Numbered from the stretch's first letter, positions 46,923-54,733 are shown. The stretch: DNA of 64,000 nt from Metaphire vulgaris (GCA_018105865.1 CM030868.1:8685245-8749244), one strand, 5' to 3'. Numbers and translations: made by a program. Notes: generated by a model from the letters alone, not told the origin.

Positions 46923-48743
46923 GGTCATATGTCAGAAATGAACAATGATCATGATATACACATTGGTGGAAATAAATAGCAAACAGAAACTTAGATAAAT
47001 GGCAAAAAATAATAATTACAAAATTAGAATAAATACATAAGCAAGACTGAAATTATAAATAATTGTTATTATGACCTTCTTTAGATTATGTCAGCACAAA
47101 GCAGAGAGTGATTTTGTTTTAATTTTGAAATCCATCAGAAACAACTGCACAATCACTCCAAATGGTATAACATTTTAAACTTGGCCACAGACCGAAAAAT
47201 GTTGGGATCCAACTTGTTTTATTGTGTGGCTAGAATTTGGCGCATCATCACTAGATATTCTATGGATTACAAGTGGTGCAACAAAAGTCCATGATACAGA
47301 CTGACATATAGATGATAGAATGTGCTACATTAAATTCGGGAGTTTCAAATATCAGCATTGTCATTTCACTCATTGTACATTCTAAATCTGGATTTCTTCA
47401 ACCAAACTTCCATGTTAGTCCATAAATCAAAGTTCTGGCATTGTTGGTATTTTATTTAATTGCTGTGATGCAAAAATTATGCAGTCATATTGATGAATGG
47501 ATGTGTTACTTGATAAACTGATAAATTACTAGACATATGGCCAGCAGCCTTTTCTCTACAATGCGGTGGCAGATGGATTCACTGGCGAAATTGGCAAGTA
47601 ACCTAATCAAGCTCCAATAAGACAAACCTCTAGCACTGCCTCTAAATTACATGACACATTAACAGCGCTATAGAAGTTGCCTTGAAATAAATAAATAAAA
47701 AACTATATTTATGACTCTAGTATAGCTGGATGTGTGGTTCACCGTTTCAATATACTTATTTCACTTAACCCCTTTAGGCCTTTACTGTTTAATACGAGTT
47801 GGACTTGTCTTACACTGTACGTTATCAACGCTTAACCGTTTGAGATGAGTCCCACTCGTCTAGTAGCTTGCAAGCCGAGAGCAAACCATTTCACATGAGT
47901 CTGGCTCGTTATAATATATATGGGTTTAGCTTCCATTTATCACCAGATAGCACTTATTTTTGGAATATTTATGCTGTTAGCTCTAGAAAATCGATACTTT
48001 TGGACCTGACATTTTGGACTCTGCCTATAAAGGCAGTTCCTTGGCGACCGAAAATTCATTGCTACGGCTAAAATTCCTCTAGAAAGTGGGGATAAGTCAC
48101 CTGAAATCAAAATCAGATCTAAATAGAATTAAAGCAAGTTTGAGGTTTCTGGTCATAGTTGAATGGAATTTTACGATGTTGAACTGGAGTTCCCTTGGTT
48201 CTAGTGAGCGACCTTTTGAGTAGAGTTTGTAAGACCTTACTCTTATCTCCAAGTAAATATTCAATAATTGCAGACGTAAAGTGATAAATGGATACTAAAT
48301 CTTATGTTGGTAATTATTTTAAAGTAATGCGTTGCCGTACTAAAATAAATGGCCGCCATGGTAAGGGATTTAAAAATTTAAATGAACGGTGAAGGGGTTA
48401 AAACCCGATAAAATTAAACGTTTGTCTAACGACATTGCATATACTTCAATTATTCGTAGCATTGCGAGGAAAGTATGTGCAGAGAATTACAGACAGCGGC
48501 AAATGTTCGTACCGCGGCAGTTTCCAAAGGATTAATGGACTTCATGACAGCTTCGTCACGCTTAAGCTGTTCGCTCGGTCGTCTTTGAAGATCATTCAAA
48601 TCGAACGAATTGAGTTGAATGTCAGCAGAAGCAACCGTTGCCAAGCATGCAACAACAACGCCGACGACAATTCCCCATCTGACCACGCAATACGACGACG
48701 ACGGTGCAATGCTACGACGACGACAGGTTTTAGGTAACGACAT
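29527..48743 (-). CDS. TMEM165: TMEM165/GDT1-family Golgi Mn2+/Ca2+ transporter, complete gene span
   Basis: Seven coding exons on the minus strand join with consistent phases (0,1,1,0,0,1) into 999 bases: 332 residues plus stop (human TMEM165 is 324). The family (UPF0016/GDT1) is thought to exchange Ca2+/Mn2+ for H+ across Golgi membranes and to supply Mn2+ for glycosylation; human loss causes a congenital disorder of glycosylation. Seen: an N-terminal hydrophobic signal-like segment, three-helix repeat 1 with VSELGDKTFFIAA, a central acidic coiled region (NEAQEEYEEVQTELRKKDEE), repeat 2 with LAEWGDRSQIATIIL, then IGGTLGHALCT and a last helix ending FIEPDDHD. Both E-x-G-D-K/R-S/T motifs are intact, so the protein should be functional. 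Introns hold LINE, gypsy, hAT and piggyBac-type insertions. A candidate AATAAA (minus strand) lies at 29282-29287. Confidence 0.95.
29798..30146. mobile_element. hAT-type MITE in TMEM165 intron 6
   Basis: 349 bases, ends CAGAGGTGTAGCATCC / ...CGCGATGCCACTG, perfect flanks GATCTATA (29790-29797, 30147-30154). G-rich interior with ggcggcaca and tttgcttgtc blocks, no coding. Confidence 0.88.
30679..30830. repeat. Solo hAT-like and mariner-like ends
   Basis: CAGGGGTGTCAAACTCATTT with gcgggccggattt is a Charlie-type hAT terminus. CAGTGCCGCTCATAAGTC at 30798, preceded by TA, looks like a Tc1/mariner-type terminus. Opposite ends not found. Confidence 0.5.
31320..32144. other. TMEM165 intron 6, no recognised feature
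   Basis: AT-rich, no domain-bearing open frame on either strand. Confidence 0.5.
32145..32316 (+). repeat. Gypsy-like LTR, left (sense)
   Basis: TGTTGTGAGAGG...GCCTCCAACA, with a gcgagaataaaatc block that contains a possible AATAAA signal. It is followed by ttatgggggctcgtt, a primer-binding-like sequence of retrovirus/gypsy style (TGGGGGCTCGT). Confidence 0.75.
33260..34690 (+). pseudogene. Gypsy-type gag, frameshifted
   Basis: Starts at ATG 33260 (MDPVTTLATPV) in frame with an upstream open stretch. Gag-like segments: an acidic/basic coiled region (33480-33640), a capsid-like domain with KFVPKYSDTIDIEDYLLSFE, LYTQLTGRALRVFSKL and ADEYTVLHN (33750-34240), and a CX2CX4HX4C zinc knuckle beginning CSYCKDG (about 34470-34515) that needs a frame change. 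Single-base frame breaks occur near 33500, 33615 and 34490. Capsid plus knuckle is the Ty3/gypsy gag layout. Pol is absent. Confidence 0.75.
34655..34826 (-). repeat. Gypsy-like LTR, right (inverted)
   Basis: Reverse complement of the left LTR over its whole 172 bases, with about ten substitutions and no visible indels. It abuts the truncated gag at 34654. Confidence 0.8.
34915..35313. other. TMEM165 intron 6, proximal part
   Basis: A short AAT run at 34928-34950; otherwise nothing recognised. Confidence 0.5.
35314..35419 (-). CDS. TMEM165: TMEM165 exon 6
   Basis: 106 bases, acceptor attgcag|gaa, donor acag|gttagg (phase 0 to 1). Encodes GVVIGGTLGHALCTSLAVLG and GRCIAQHISIKT, as in human GGTVGHCLCTGLAVIGGR. 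Absent as a long open frame; recognised by translation around the expected gap. Confidence 0.93.
35420..36349. other. TMEM165 intron 5
   Basis: AT-rich, no recognised repeat or coding feature. Confidence 0.5.
36350..36520 (-). CDS. TMEM165: TMEM165 exon 5: second transport motif
   Basis: 171 bases, acceptor catttcag|ttg, donor agagat|gttagc. Encodes a linker (LEKQNSTDLETG) and helix LTFLAEWGDRSQIATIILA with the second signature EWGDRS. The open frame continues into the intron without similarity to the family, which fixes the donor near 36350. Confidence 0.95.
36521..37062. other. TMEM165 intron 4
   Basis: AT-rich, nothing recognised on either strand. Confidence 0.5.
37063..37139 (-). CDS. 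TMEM165: TMEM165 exon 4: acidic cytosolic loop
   Basis: 77 bases between acceptor aatgcag|ct and donor gaggag|gtaagg. Encodes YTMDVNEAQEEYEEVQTEL and RKKDEE, matching the human EEVQAELKKKDEE loop. Too short to show as an open reading frame; placed by homology and phase. Confidence 0.93.
37535..38407 (+). mobile_element. LINE family 1, 3' fragment in TMEM165 intron 3 (antisense to gene)
   Basis: Starts at the block [22 protein letters not shown], runs through [33 protein letters not shown] and [12 protein letters not shown] to the 3' UTR gcgctatagaaatccacgag and a (TTTAC)n tail. Stops and a MITE-derived patch (about 37887-37970) break it. Confidence 0.88.
37887..37970. repeat. Patch of CAGTGGCGGC-family MITE inside the LINE
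   Basis: ctacatacattaaacaacaa, ggcccccatgatta and cccccacttgccaaatcct match the interior of the 56321-56512 MITE, but both MITE ends are absent. The bordering LINE sequence (actattaacccc, cctcagcc) appears on both sides, so the joints look recombinational. Confidence 0.65.
38876..38974 (-). CDS. TMEM165: TMEM165 exon 3
   Basis: 99 bases between acceptor tttttag|ca and donor gaag|gtgacc (phase 1 to 1). Encodes LLGYATTIIPRWITYY and LFAIFGIKMLKE, the third helix of repeat 1, closely matching human TMEM165. Confidence 0.95.
39027..39857. mobile_element. hAT element remnant (CAGGGATGGGCAAA type) with nested LINE fragment
   Basis: Ends CAGGGATGGGCAAAG / ...GGTCACG-side CATCACTG, perfect flanks GATTAGAT (39019-39026, 39858-39865). 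Terminal sequence gcggcccgcgggcc is typical of Charlie/Tip100-like hATs. No transposase remains; the middle carries a LINE fragment. Confidence 0.85.
39290..39700 (-). mobile_element. LINE RT C-terminal fragment
   Basis: Minus-strand frame with ETWTLRKEEITRLKAFEVW, WRKMEKISWTEHKTNEEVL, RQKTWMGHIMKGDS, KGRPREMLLDWM and LKEKAMNRNEW, the characteristic C-terminal region of endonuclease/RT LINEs (KTRGRPR and YNRNEW are widespread). The 3' UTR reads gcctaagggcagaatactac and ends in GAA units. Nested in the hAT remnant. Confidence 0.8.
39866..43121 (+). mobile_element. LINE family 3 (CR1/L2-like), near full-length but dead
   Basis: The longest LINE here. Endonuclease pieces: INIRLLTNKLDDLLEVC, LRETWHDP, EDLNVRLDRD, GLSDHHLLLWKV. 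RT pieces: [85 protein letters not shown] and VWNGLPLAIQLS. Motif C reads YAND instead of YADD, and motif A has Ala for its second Asp. Frame breaks near 40490, 41885, 41990, 42290 and 42880. It ends gttagtttcacaataatc-like UTR and (AAT)n. Lies in TMEM165 intron 2, antisense to the gene. Confidence 0.9.
43081..43121. repeat. (AAT)n LINE tail
   Basis: Simple AAT run ending the family 3 LINE. Confidence 0.95.
43258..43551. mobile_element. hAT-type MITE with ACCGGTTAACC motif array
   Basis: 294 bases, ends TAAGGTTGTTAAAG / TTAACAACCTTA, perfect flanks GTATTAGC (43250-43257, 43552-43559). ACCGGTTAACCG copies near both ends; the centre has three variants of acatcaaagcrctttgatg, itself palindromic. 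Confidence 0.9.
43552..44312. other. TMEM165 intron 2, no recognised gene
   Basis: A 150-codon open frame on + (43567-44019) has no recognisable domain and is probably chance. A block ggccggatttagccatagg near 43653 looks like part of a dispersed repeat. Confidence 0.5.
44313..44550 (-). CDS. TMEM165: TMEM165 exon 2: first transport motif
   Basis: 238 bases, acceptor ctgaag|gag at 44551/44550, donor tcgg|gttagt after 44313 (phase 1). It encodes DFGFVHAFLASLSVIIVSEL, the GDKT signature and FFIAAIMAM, then RLTVFAGAMLALGLM; near-identical to human TMEM165 over this stretch. The acidic ELGD residues form half of the proposed cation site. Confidence 0.95.
44915..45869. mobile_element. hAT-type element with GGATCCGC motif array
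   Basis: 955 bases, ends CAGAGATGTGCGGATC / GATCCGCACATCTCTG, perfect flanks GATTCCAC (44907-44914, 45870-45877). GGATCCGC/CCGCGGA motifs fill 44930-45040 and 45745-45865. Termini resemble the GGGTAC family (GAGATGTGCGG). Interior non-coding. In TMEM165 intron 1. Confidence 0.9.
46237..46921 (+). mobile_element. LINE family 3, 3' fragment in TMEM165 intron 1
   Basis: Begins MKQHVANTIAGCF and reads LVSALVLTKLDYGNATLAG, LHWLSVPERIKYKLG and a UTR ending in (AAT)n; almost identical to 42430-43121, with a 20-30 base deletion near 46710. Two close copies imply fairly recent family activity. Confidence 0.9.
46922..47764. other. TMEM165 intron 1, little recognised
   Basis: AT-rich. A block aacagcgctatagaagttgc followed by AATA units (47662-47700) resembles a LINE 3' tail. 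Confidence 0.45.
47769..48397. mobile_element. piggyBac-type MITE
   Basis: 629 bases bounded by TTAA (47765-47768, 48398-48401) with ends CCCCTTTAGGCC / ...GGTGAAGGGG; C-run start plus TTAA is the piggyBac signature. The left part repeats a motif like GAGTYSGACTYGT three times (47795-47910). No transposase. It ends about 110 bases from the TMEM165 exon 1 splice donor. Confidence 0.7.
48513..48743 (-). CDS. TMEM165: TMEM165 exon 1: start codon and signal-like segment
   Basis: ATG at 48741-48743 opens 77 codons: MSLPKTCRRRS, then a hydrophobic stretch VVGVVVACLATVASA that looks like a signal peptide or signal anchor, then a luminal linker. It ends at donor gcg|gtacga (48513, phase 0). The start is the first ATG of the open frame and the length matches the N-terminal region of the family. 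The N-terminus is poorly conserved, so support comes from the compatible splice phase and the signal sequence. Confidence 0.85.
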
Positions 48744-49118
48744 TTCAAAGGTTTAAATATACTGTTCGCCAAAATAAACTAAAATATGTTCGCTTATTAG
48801 AAGTGATTAAATGATTTTACTATTACACATTCCTAAAAGCTTTTAAAAGGAAATATAAAACTCTAAAAACTCGAAATAAATAAATTCACTTCGTAATTAC
48901 AGTATTAAATGACGACCGGAAATGGTTTGGCAGTCGTGTAAATCTGGTAGCAATTCGATTGCAACTCCTTGAAATAACAGGATAAGTTCTATTAAGCTGG
49001 CAAGTGCGCTATTTGAACAAATTTGCTGATTCCTATTGCCATCAGACAACATCGATCGCGGGTGTTACACCGAGCTGGCGAATGTGATTAATTGCAAGAT
49101 GAAATAAAAGATCATTCG
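48744..49118. promoter_or_regulatory. Presumed TMEM165 upstream region
   Basis: The ~375 bases upstream of the TMEM165 start (minus-strand sense) before the first repeat. No TATA box or other element can be claimed; assigned by position only. Confidence 0.35.
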
Positions 49119-49239
49119 CGCGGGGGAATCCCGCCCTGTGGAACTCTCTTCCAGACAATGTGACTGCAGCAATCTCAGCTGGACTTTTCATTAGAAATTT
49201 GAAGACACATTTATTTAATATTGGATATGAACTGTGTTA
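49119..49239 (+). mobile_element. L2-like LINE 3' end, left part
   Basis: Reads NPALWNSLPDNVTAA and LKTHLFNIGY, matching the NPILWNSLPDEVT end of the 27.4-kb LINE. It is interrupted at TTA 49237-49239 by the Harbinger element; the rest of the tail resumes at 54472. Confidence 0.8.
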
Positions 49240-49373
49240 AGCTGGGGCGCCACGGGCGAACTTTGTGAGCCGAACAAAGTCCCGGCACATATCCCGGTTC
49301 CAAAAATGCGACCTACCTACGAGCAGAAATGAGGCCACACCCCCGTGTCGTTCAAGTAGCGCATTTAGAGAAA

Positions 49374-49701
49374 ATGGCTGACGAGCAAATCGCCGTGTTA
49401 TTATGTGGCGTGATGTTTTTGGTGGCGCTCAGATCAGTGCATGCACTATCCACGGGGAAAAATAAGAAAAGAAAGAAGCGAGTATGGGTAAGACCATGGA
49501 TAAGGTGCAGAGATCGAGTTGCACGGTGCGTACCATTCCCTTTTCAGGGAACTGACAGCGACCGACCAACAATCATTTAACAATTTCGTACGAATGGATT
49601 TTGCTGCATTTGAAGATTTGTTATCTCGAATTGAACATGACATTGCAAAGGCGGACACCATAATGCGTCGGAGTATATCGACATTTCTGCTTCTTCTTTA
49701 A
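49374..49701 (+). pseudogene. Harbinger transposase N-terminal fragment
   Basis: Broken frames read KRKKRVWVRPWI, then after a frame change near 49516 HGAYHSLFRELTATDQQSF, NNFVRMDFAAFEDLLSRIE and TIMRRSIS. The order WVRPW...HGAYH.L..EL...F..F.RM....FE.LL is the N-terminal region of HARBI1-like nucleases. The catalytic DDE part is deleted. Confidence 0.8.
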
Positions 49702-49752
49702 CTTCTTTATCCGTTTAATAACTCGCGCCTGATTGGTTGAACAACTTGAAAG

Positions 49753-49908
49753 TGTTAAAGTCAGTGACTTTACAGGGTTTTGATAAAAGATGACTCTTGA
49801 GTAATATGTACTCTTCGTTGTAAAATGGTTGACATTGGACTTCTCGATTAATGTTAAATTCTACTATATGTTTCTAAACTCTGAAATAAATGAGAAATAA
49901 CTTTAACA
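49753..49908 (+). repeat. copia 5' LTR
   Basis: Begins TGTTAAAGTCAGTG, ends AACTTTAACA. Contains ctgaaataaatgag with an AATAAA signal near the end. Confidence 0.95.
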
Positions 49909-49922
49909 GGTTATGGGCCCAG
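49909..49922 (+). promoter_or_regulatory. copia primer-binding site (internal initiator tRNA-Met)
   Basis: ggttatgggcccag directly after the LTR is complementary to the anticodon-arm region of initiator tRNA-Met (CTGGGCCCATAACC), the half-tRNA priming known for Drosophila copia. Confidence 0.85.
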
Positions 49923-50086
49923 ACACTTATAAGTAGAGTTTAGAGCGATTGTGAGTAAAGAATAAAATAGGTCGCATAGTCGAAGGATCGAACACTTATC
50001 GAAGCGAACTTTGTCGTTCGACACGTGGAAGAAAAAGATCGCGGTATTGTTCTTTGTTCTGGTTGGGAATTTCTTTTGAATTTCAA

Positions 50087-50785
50087 ATGGATATAACGAA
50101 ATTTCAAATCAAGCAGTTAGAAGGCAAAGCGAACTGGTTGAACTGGAAAGGTCGAGTGTCAATTCTATTACGCGGCAGCACGGATGCTTTGGACGTTGTA
50201 GAAGGCAAACTACGAAAGCCAGATGAACCAAGCGATGACGCTACAGAAGCTCAGGTTACTGCTTATCAGACTTCTCTCAATAAATACCAGAAAGCCGACT
50301 GTAATGCGATGATAATTCTTTCAAGTAATATGTCGGAGGAAACGTATGAAAGAGTGCGTTCTATCACAAGCGCGAGAGATACTTGGCTTGAATTGCATCG
50401 GCTGTACGATGGAGTACAAGACGAGAGAGCCTACGATTTGTGTATGCAATTCTTTGGTTACAAGATGAGCGCTGGCGACGACGTTGCAACTCATATCGCA
50501 AAGTTAAAGAACATTTGGAAAGATTTGAAGGTTGAAATTGAAAAAGATGTCAACAAAAATCTTCTCCTGATGTGTAGAATAGTAGAAACATTACCAAGTC
50601 AATATTTTGCTTTTGCTTCAAGTTGGAGACTGCTAAGTAAAGTAGAGAGAACTGTGGAAAATCTTACTGATCAACTCTGCAGCTATGAGAGAGCATTGGC
50701 TGGGAAGACAGAAACGAGTCAGCAAGAGGCGTTACTGGCAAAGGCATCCAACACGAAAAACACCAAAGCAAAAGAATCAGGTTAG
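50087..50785 (+). CDS. copia gag
   Basis: Start at ATG 50087 (MDITKFQIKQLEG); the upstream ATG 50054 is in frame but in the leader. Domain UBN2/gag-polypeptide of LTR copia type: LEGKANWLNWKGRVSILLRG, DAL.VVEGKL, ARDTWLELHRLYDG, LKNIWKDL and VETLPSQYF. The frame stops at tag 50783; the zinc knuckle CHYCKNSGHFIKEC (50819-50860) lies in the same frame just beyond, so the stop separates capsid from nucleocapsid. Confidence 0.88.
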   Translation: MDITKFQIKQLEGKANWLNWKGRVSILLRGSTDALDVVEGKLRKPDEPSDDATEAQVTAYQTSLNKYQKADCNAMIILSSNMSEETYERVRSITSARDTWLELHRLYDGVQDERAYDLCMQFFGYKMSAGDDVATHIAKLKNIWKDLKVEIEKDVNKNLLLMCRIVETLPSQYFAFASSWRLLSKVERTVENLTDQLCSYERALAGKTETSQQEALLAKASNTKNTKAKESG

Positions 50786-50858
50786 AGTCAAGAAGAATTT
50801 GTGAAATCGAATCTTCTGTGTCACTATTGCAAAAATTCTGGACATTTCATTAAGGAAT

Positions 50859-53800
50859 GTGCGAAGTGGATTGCTGATGGAAGGCCACGAAAAACCAGAA
50901 AACACGAGAACTATGAATGCAAATATAGTGTCGATGTATGCAGTGGATAACAGTGCATTTGCTGTAAATGATTCTAGAAGTCCTGATGAGTGGTTTGTAG
51001 ACAATGGAGCAACATGTCATTTAACCTACAGAAATGACATTTTTCAAAACTTTGAAAGGTTCTGTATTCCAAATAAGTTACAAGTTGCTGATGGAAATAC
51101 AATTGAAGCACTGGGAAAGGGTATTGTCCAGCTGCAAGCAACTGTAGATGGAAAATCAATTGAAGTGAATCTGCAAGATGTTTGGTACGTTCCAAAACTG
51201 AATAGAAATCTGTTCTCAGTTCTAGCAGCACAGGACAAACATGAAAATAGTTGTTTCGTCTCGACAAAGTACAGTTGTCATCTTAAAGTTAATGGCAGAA
51301 AGGTGCTTGCTGGAAAACGAAAACAGAATGGAGGTTTATTCAAGTTAGTTGCTGAGACTAAAACTTCTTCAGAAAACATAGCTGAAGGATGCACAGCTGA
51401 AGTGTGTGCTATAAACAAAGAAAATATTCTGCAGCTTTATCACGGCGGTTGGGTCATCAGAACAAAAGACATGTGAAGACGATTATAAAGCGAGAATTGA
51501 ATATTGATGTCGACGTAGACAGTGAAATCTGTGAAGGTTGTGTCTATGGCAAAGCGCATCGACTTAAGTTTGGAACACGAGTGAAAGCCACGAGACCAGG
51601 TGAGCGTATACATGCTGATGTTTGTGGCCCATTCTGTTATTCATTCTCAAAATGTCGTTATTTTGTTCTCTTCAAGGATGACTACAGCAGTTTTCGCTTT
51701 GTTTACTTTCTGAAAGAAAAGTCAGAAGTTCAAGAAAAGCTCAAACTTCTTCTGAAGAACATTAGAACAGCTGGTTATGTTGTGAGTGAATTCTTAAGTG
51801 ATAATGGTGGTGAATTTGATAATTTTGAAGTCAGGAAAGCATTGTTGGAAAATGGAATTCGACAACGTCTCACCATGCCTTATACACCGGAACAAAATGG
51901 CTCTAGTGAAAGAGAAAACAGAACACTAGTTGAAGCAGCCAGAACTATGAGACTAGCTCATGGTGAACTACCACAAGCTTTATGGGCTGAATTAATAAAT
52001 ACTGCTGCCTACATCTTAAATCGAACTGGAACTTCGTCTGTGGAAGGAAAGTCACCATACGAACTTTGGTACAACAAGAAACCACAGATTAAGCATTTAC
52101 GTGTAATAGGATGCACCGCTTATGTTCACATTCCAGCTCAGTGTCGTAAAAAGATGGACAGTAAAGCAGTAAAGTGTCTTAGTTGGCTATGAAGGTGATG
52201 ATGGCTACAGAATTTATGTTCAAGAAGGAAACAAATCTTATCGTTAGAGAGATGTTGTATTTGATGAAACTCCACTATGTTCATCATCAAGAGATTGGTC
52301 AGCAATACCTGATAATGAAAATCCAGGAAAAGAAGTTGAAGTACAACAAGAAAATGCTGAAACCAAAGATGATGCAGATCCTGAATCAGAAAGTGATGAA
52401 GCAAAAGATGAAGATGATGAAACAGGAGTAAGTGAAAATCAAATTGACCAGACTCACCAAATGCAATTGCGTGATCGAAAATGTATGCAGAGACCATCAA
52501 AACTCAATGACTATGTGATGTCTGTTGAAGAGTTGATGACAGACTTAAAAGAACCAGAAACATACGAAGAAGCAGTTAATGATCGTTATGCAGATGAATG
52601 GAGAAAAGCAATGAAAAGTGAAATTCAATCTCTAAAAGAAAATGATACATGGGAATTAGTTGATTGTCCTTCAGGAAAAAAGGTTATACCATGTAAATGG
52701 GTCTTCAAATTAAAGAATAATCCAGATGGTTCCATTGAACGATATAAAGCAAAAAGTGGTCGTTAAAGGTTATTCACAAACGAAAGGGATTGACTATTCT
52801 GATACTTTTAGTCCAGTAGTCACGACTCAACAGTAAGAACACTCTTAAGTGTTGCTGCAAAAGAGAAACTACACTTAATGCAGTTTGATGTATCAACAGC
52901 TTTTCTCTATGGTAAACTCGAAGAAGAAATTTTCATGGAACAGCCTGAAGGTTTCACTGAAAATTCAGGAAAAGTCTGCAAACTTAAACGCAGTCTTTAT
53001 GGTCTTAAACAAGCACCAAGATGTTGGAACAAGCGTTTTAAAGATTTCCTGTTAAGACATGAATTCAAAAGCAGCGATGCAGATCCCTGTTTGTTTATTC
53101 GAGAAAAGAACTTGAAAAAGATTCTGATTGGACTCTTTGTTGATGATGGAATTGTAGCGTCTAAGGATGTGAGTGAACTTCAAAAGTTTCAAAGGGAGCT
53201 AGAAGCTGAATTCAGAATTACTGCAAAGCCTGCAACATACTTTCTTGGTATTGAAATAAATCAACATTCAGATGGATCAATCAAAATCAGTCAAGGAGCC
53301 TATACAAGGAAATTGTTGGAACAGTTTGGCATGAGTAACTGTCGCCCATGTCCAACTCCTATTATTAAATCTGAGAAGGAAATAGAACCAGATGAATCTC
53401 AGAGTGAACAACTGAAGTTTCCATATCGATCAGCAGTTGGAGCACTGATGTACCTTATGACAGGAACTAGACCTGACATTGCCTATGCTGTCAGTGTTGT
53501 TTCAAGGAAACTTGAAAATCCAAGTAACTCAGATGTTGTTCAAGTTAAAAGAATATTTCGGTATTTAAGAGGTACTGTAGATGATGGAATTACTTACAAG
53601 CCTGATGAAAATAAGAATTCTCTAATTTGCTACAGTGATGCTGATCATGGAGGAGACAAGGCAACAGGAAGATCAAACTCAGGAGTTGTCTGTATTTATT
53701 CTGGAGGAGCAATTAGTTGGCAAAGTCAAAGACAAGCAACAGTAGCTATCTCAACCACTGAAGCAGAGATTGTTGCTGCAAGTGAGGCTGCTCGGGAGGC

Positions 53801-54154
53801 TGTTTGGCTGAAACGATTGCTGAGCGACATCACAGACTTCACTGGAATACCAGAAATTTATGTCGACAATGAAGCCGCAATTGACTGGCACAAAATCCAG
53901 AATTACACAGAAGGACAAAACATATCAAGACACGTCATTTCTTTGTCAGAGAAAAGGTGACCAATGGAGAAGTTAATGTCATGAAGATATCTTCAGAATT
54001 TCAGGTCGCAGATGCTTTGACGAAAAGCACTTCCTCGCTTAAAACTGTTGACTCTTATGCAAACTTTAGGCCTTGGGTGAAAATGACATTCAATCTTTTT
54101 CAAAATGAGAAGGTGTTAAAGTCAGTGACTTTACAGGGTTTTGATAAAAGATGA
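50859..54154 (+). pseudogene. copia pol (protease, integrase, RT, RNase H), frame-broken
   Basis: Protease WFVDNGATCHLT (Asp codon at 51000; the usual DSGA reads DNGA), then WYVPKLNRNLFSV. Integrase: zinc region LYH / RLGHQNKRH split by a one-base loss near 51442, Cys pair CEGCVYGKAH, catalytic Asp at 51617 (HADVCGPF), LSDNGGEF and SSERENRTL. RT: WVFKLKNNPDGS, FDVSTAFLYGKLEEEIFMEQ, SLYGLKQAPRCW, LFVDDG. RNase H: YSDADHGGDKATGRS, STTEAEIVAASEA, then in another frame HFFVREKVTNGEV and ADALTKS. Breaks near 51442, 52240 (stop), 52753, 52833 and 53885. Confidence 0.9.
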
Positions 54155-54269
54155 CTCTTGAGTAATATGTACTCTTCGTTGTAAAATGGTTGACATTGGA
54201 CTTCTCGATTAATGTTAAATTCTACTATATGTTTCTAAACTCTGAAATAAATGAGAAATAACTTTAACA
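54114..54269 (+). repeat. copia 3' LTR
   Basis: Same 156 bases as the 5' LTR by eye; followed by the GAAAG duplication. Confidence 0.95.
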
Positions 54270-54471
54270 GAAAGTAGGTCGCACACAGTGAGTTGTATGC
54301 TGCAAATCGGTCAGCGCGAACGAAGTACGCGCACGACTCACCCCTCCCCAGTCGTCCGGCGCACATTGTGAGCTAGTGGCCAAGCTGTCAATTGAAACCG
54401 GCTTATCCATGAGGTGGAAAATGTGCCGGGACTTTGTTCGGCTCACAAAGTTCGCCCGTGGCGCCCCAGCT

Positions 54472-54541
54472 TTAAGCGCTCTTGTTGTAGGCCTTAGCCT
54501 CTCCTCATGCGCTATATAAATTGTCAATAAATAAATAAATT
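54472..54541 (+). repeat. L2-like LINE 3' tail, right part
   Basis: ttaagcgctcttgttgtagg, a cgctatataaattgtcaata block and AAATAAAT units; continues the LINE interrupted at 49239 and matches the UTR at 27.5 kb. Confidence 0.75.
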
Positions 54542-54733
54542 GCAAAAACGTAGGTTTGTCTAAAACCTGGATTTTTAAAAATATCAAATTTTAGATTTTT
54601 TAAAGTCGAAAAATGAAAAATCCTATCCTAAAAGCTTTAAAATTTTGTTACCCTCTGCAAACATCAGAGCAGCGTGAAAGCACATAGGCTATGCGACAAC
54701 AATAATAAATTAATAATTATAGAGGACACTCAG

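Larger units (their letters stand above)
49753..54269 (+). mobile_element. Ty1/copia LTR retrotransposon, complete structure
   Basis: 156-base LTRs (49753-49908, 54114-54269) that look identical, TG...CA ends, 5-bp duplication GAAAG on each side, primer site, gag, protease, integrase, RT, RNase H in the copia order, and a purine tract aaaatgagaagg before the 3' LTR. Inserted in the Harbinger element. Coding frames carry several single-base breaks. Confidence 0.95.
49240..54471. mobile_element. PIF/Harbinger element with perfect 51-bp TIRs, split by copia
   Basis: The terminal 51 bases (49240-49290; 54421-54471) are perfect inverted copies beginning AGCTGGGGCGCCACGGGCGA, flanked by TTA on both sides: 3-bp TTA duplication plus a Harbinger protein fragment identify the superfamily. 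Without the copia insert it is about 710 bases, a deletion derivative that cannot move itself. Confidence 0.92.

Noticed and set aside
52183..52431. Met/Lys-rich open frame in copia
   Set aside because: Out of frame with pol; the true frame reads GYEGDDGYRIYVQEG there.
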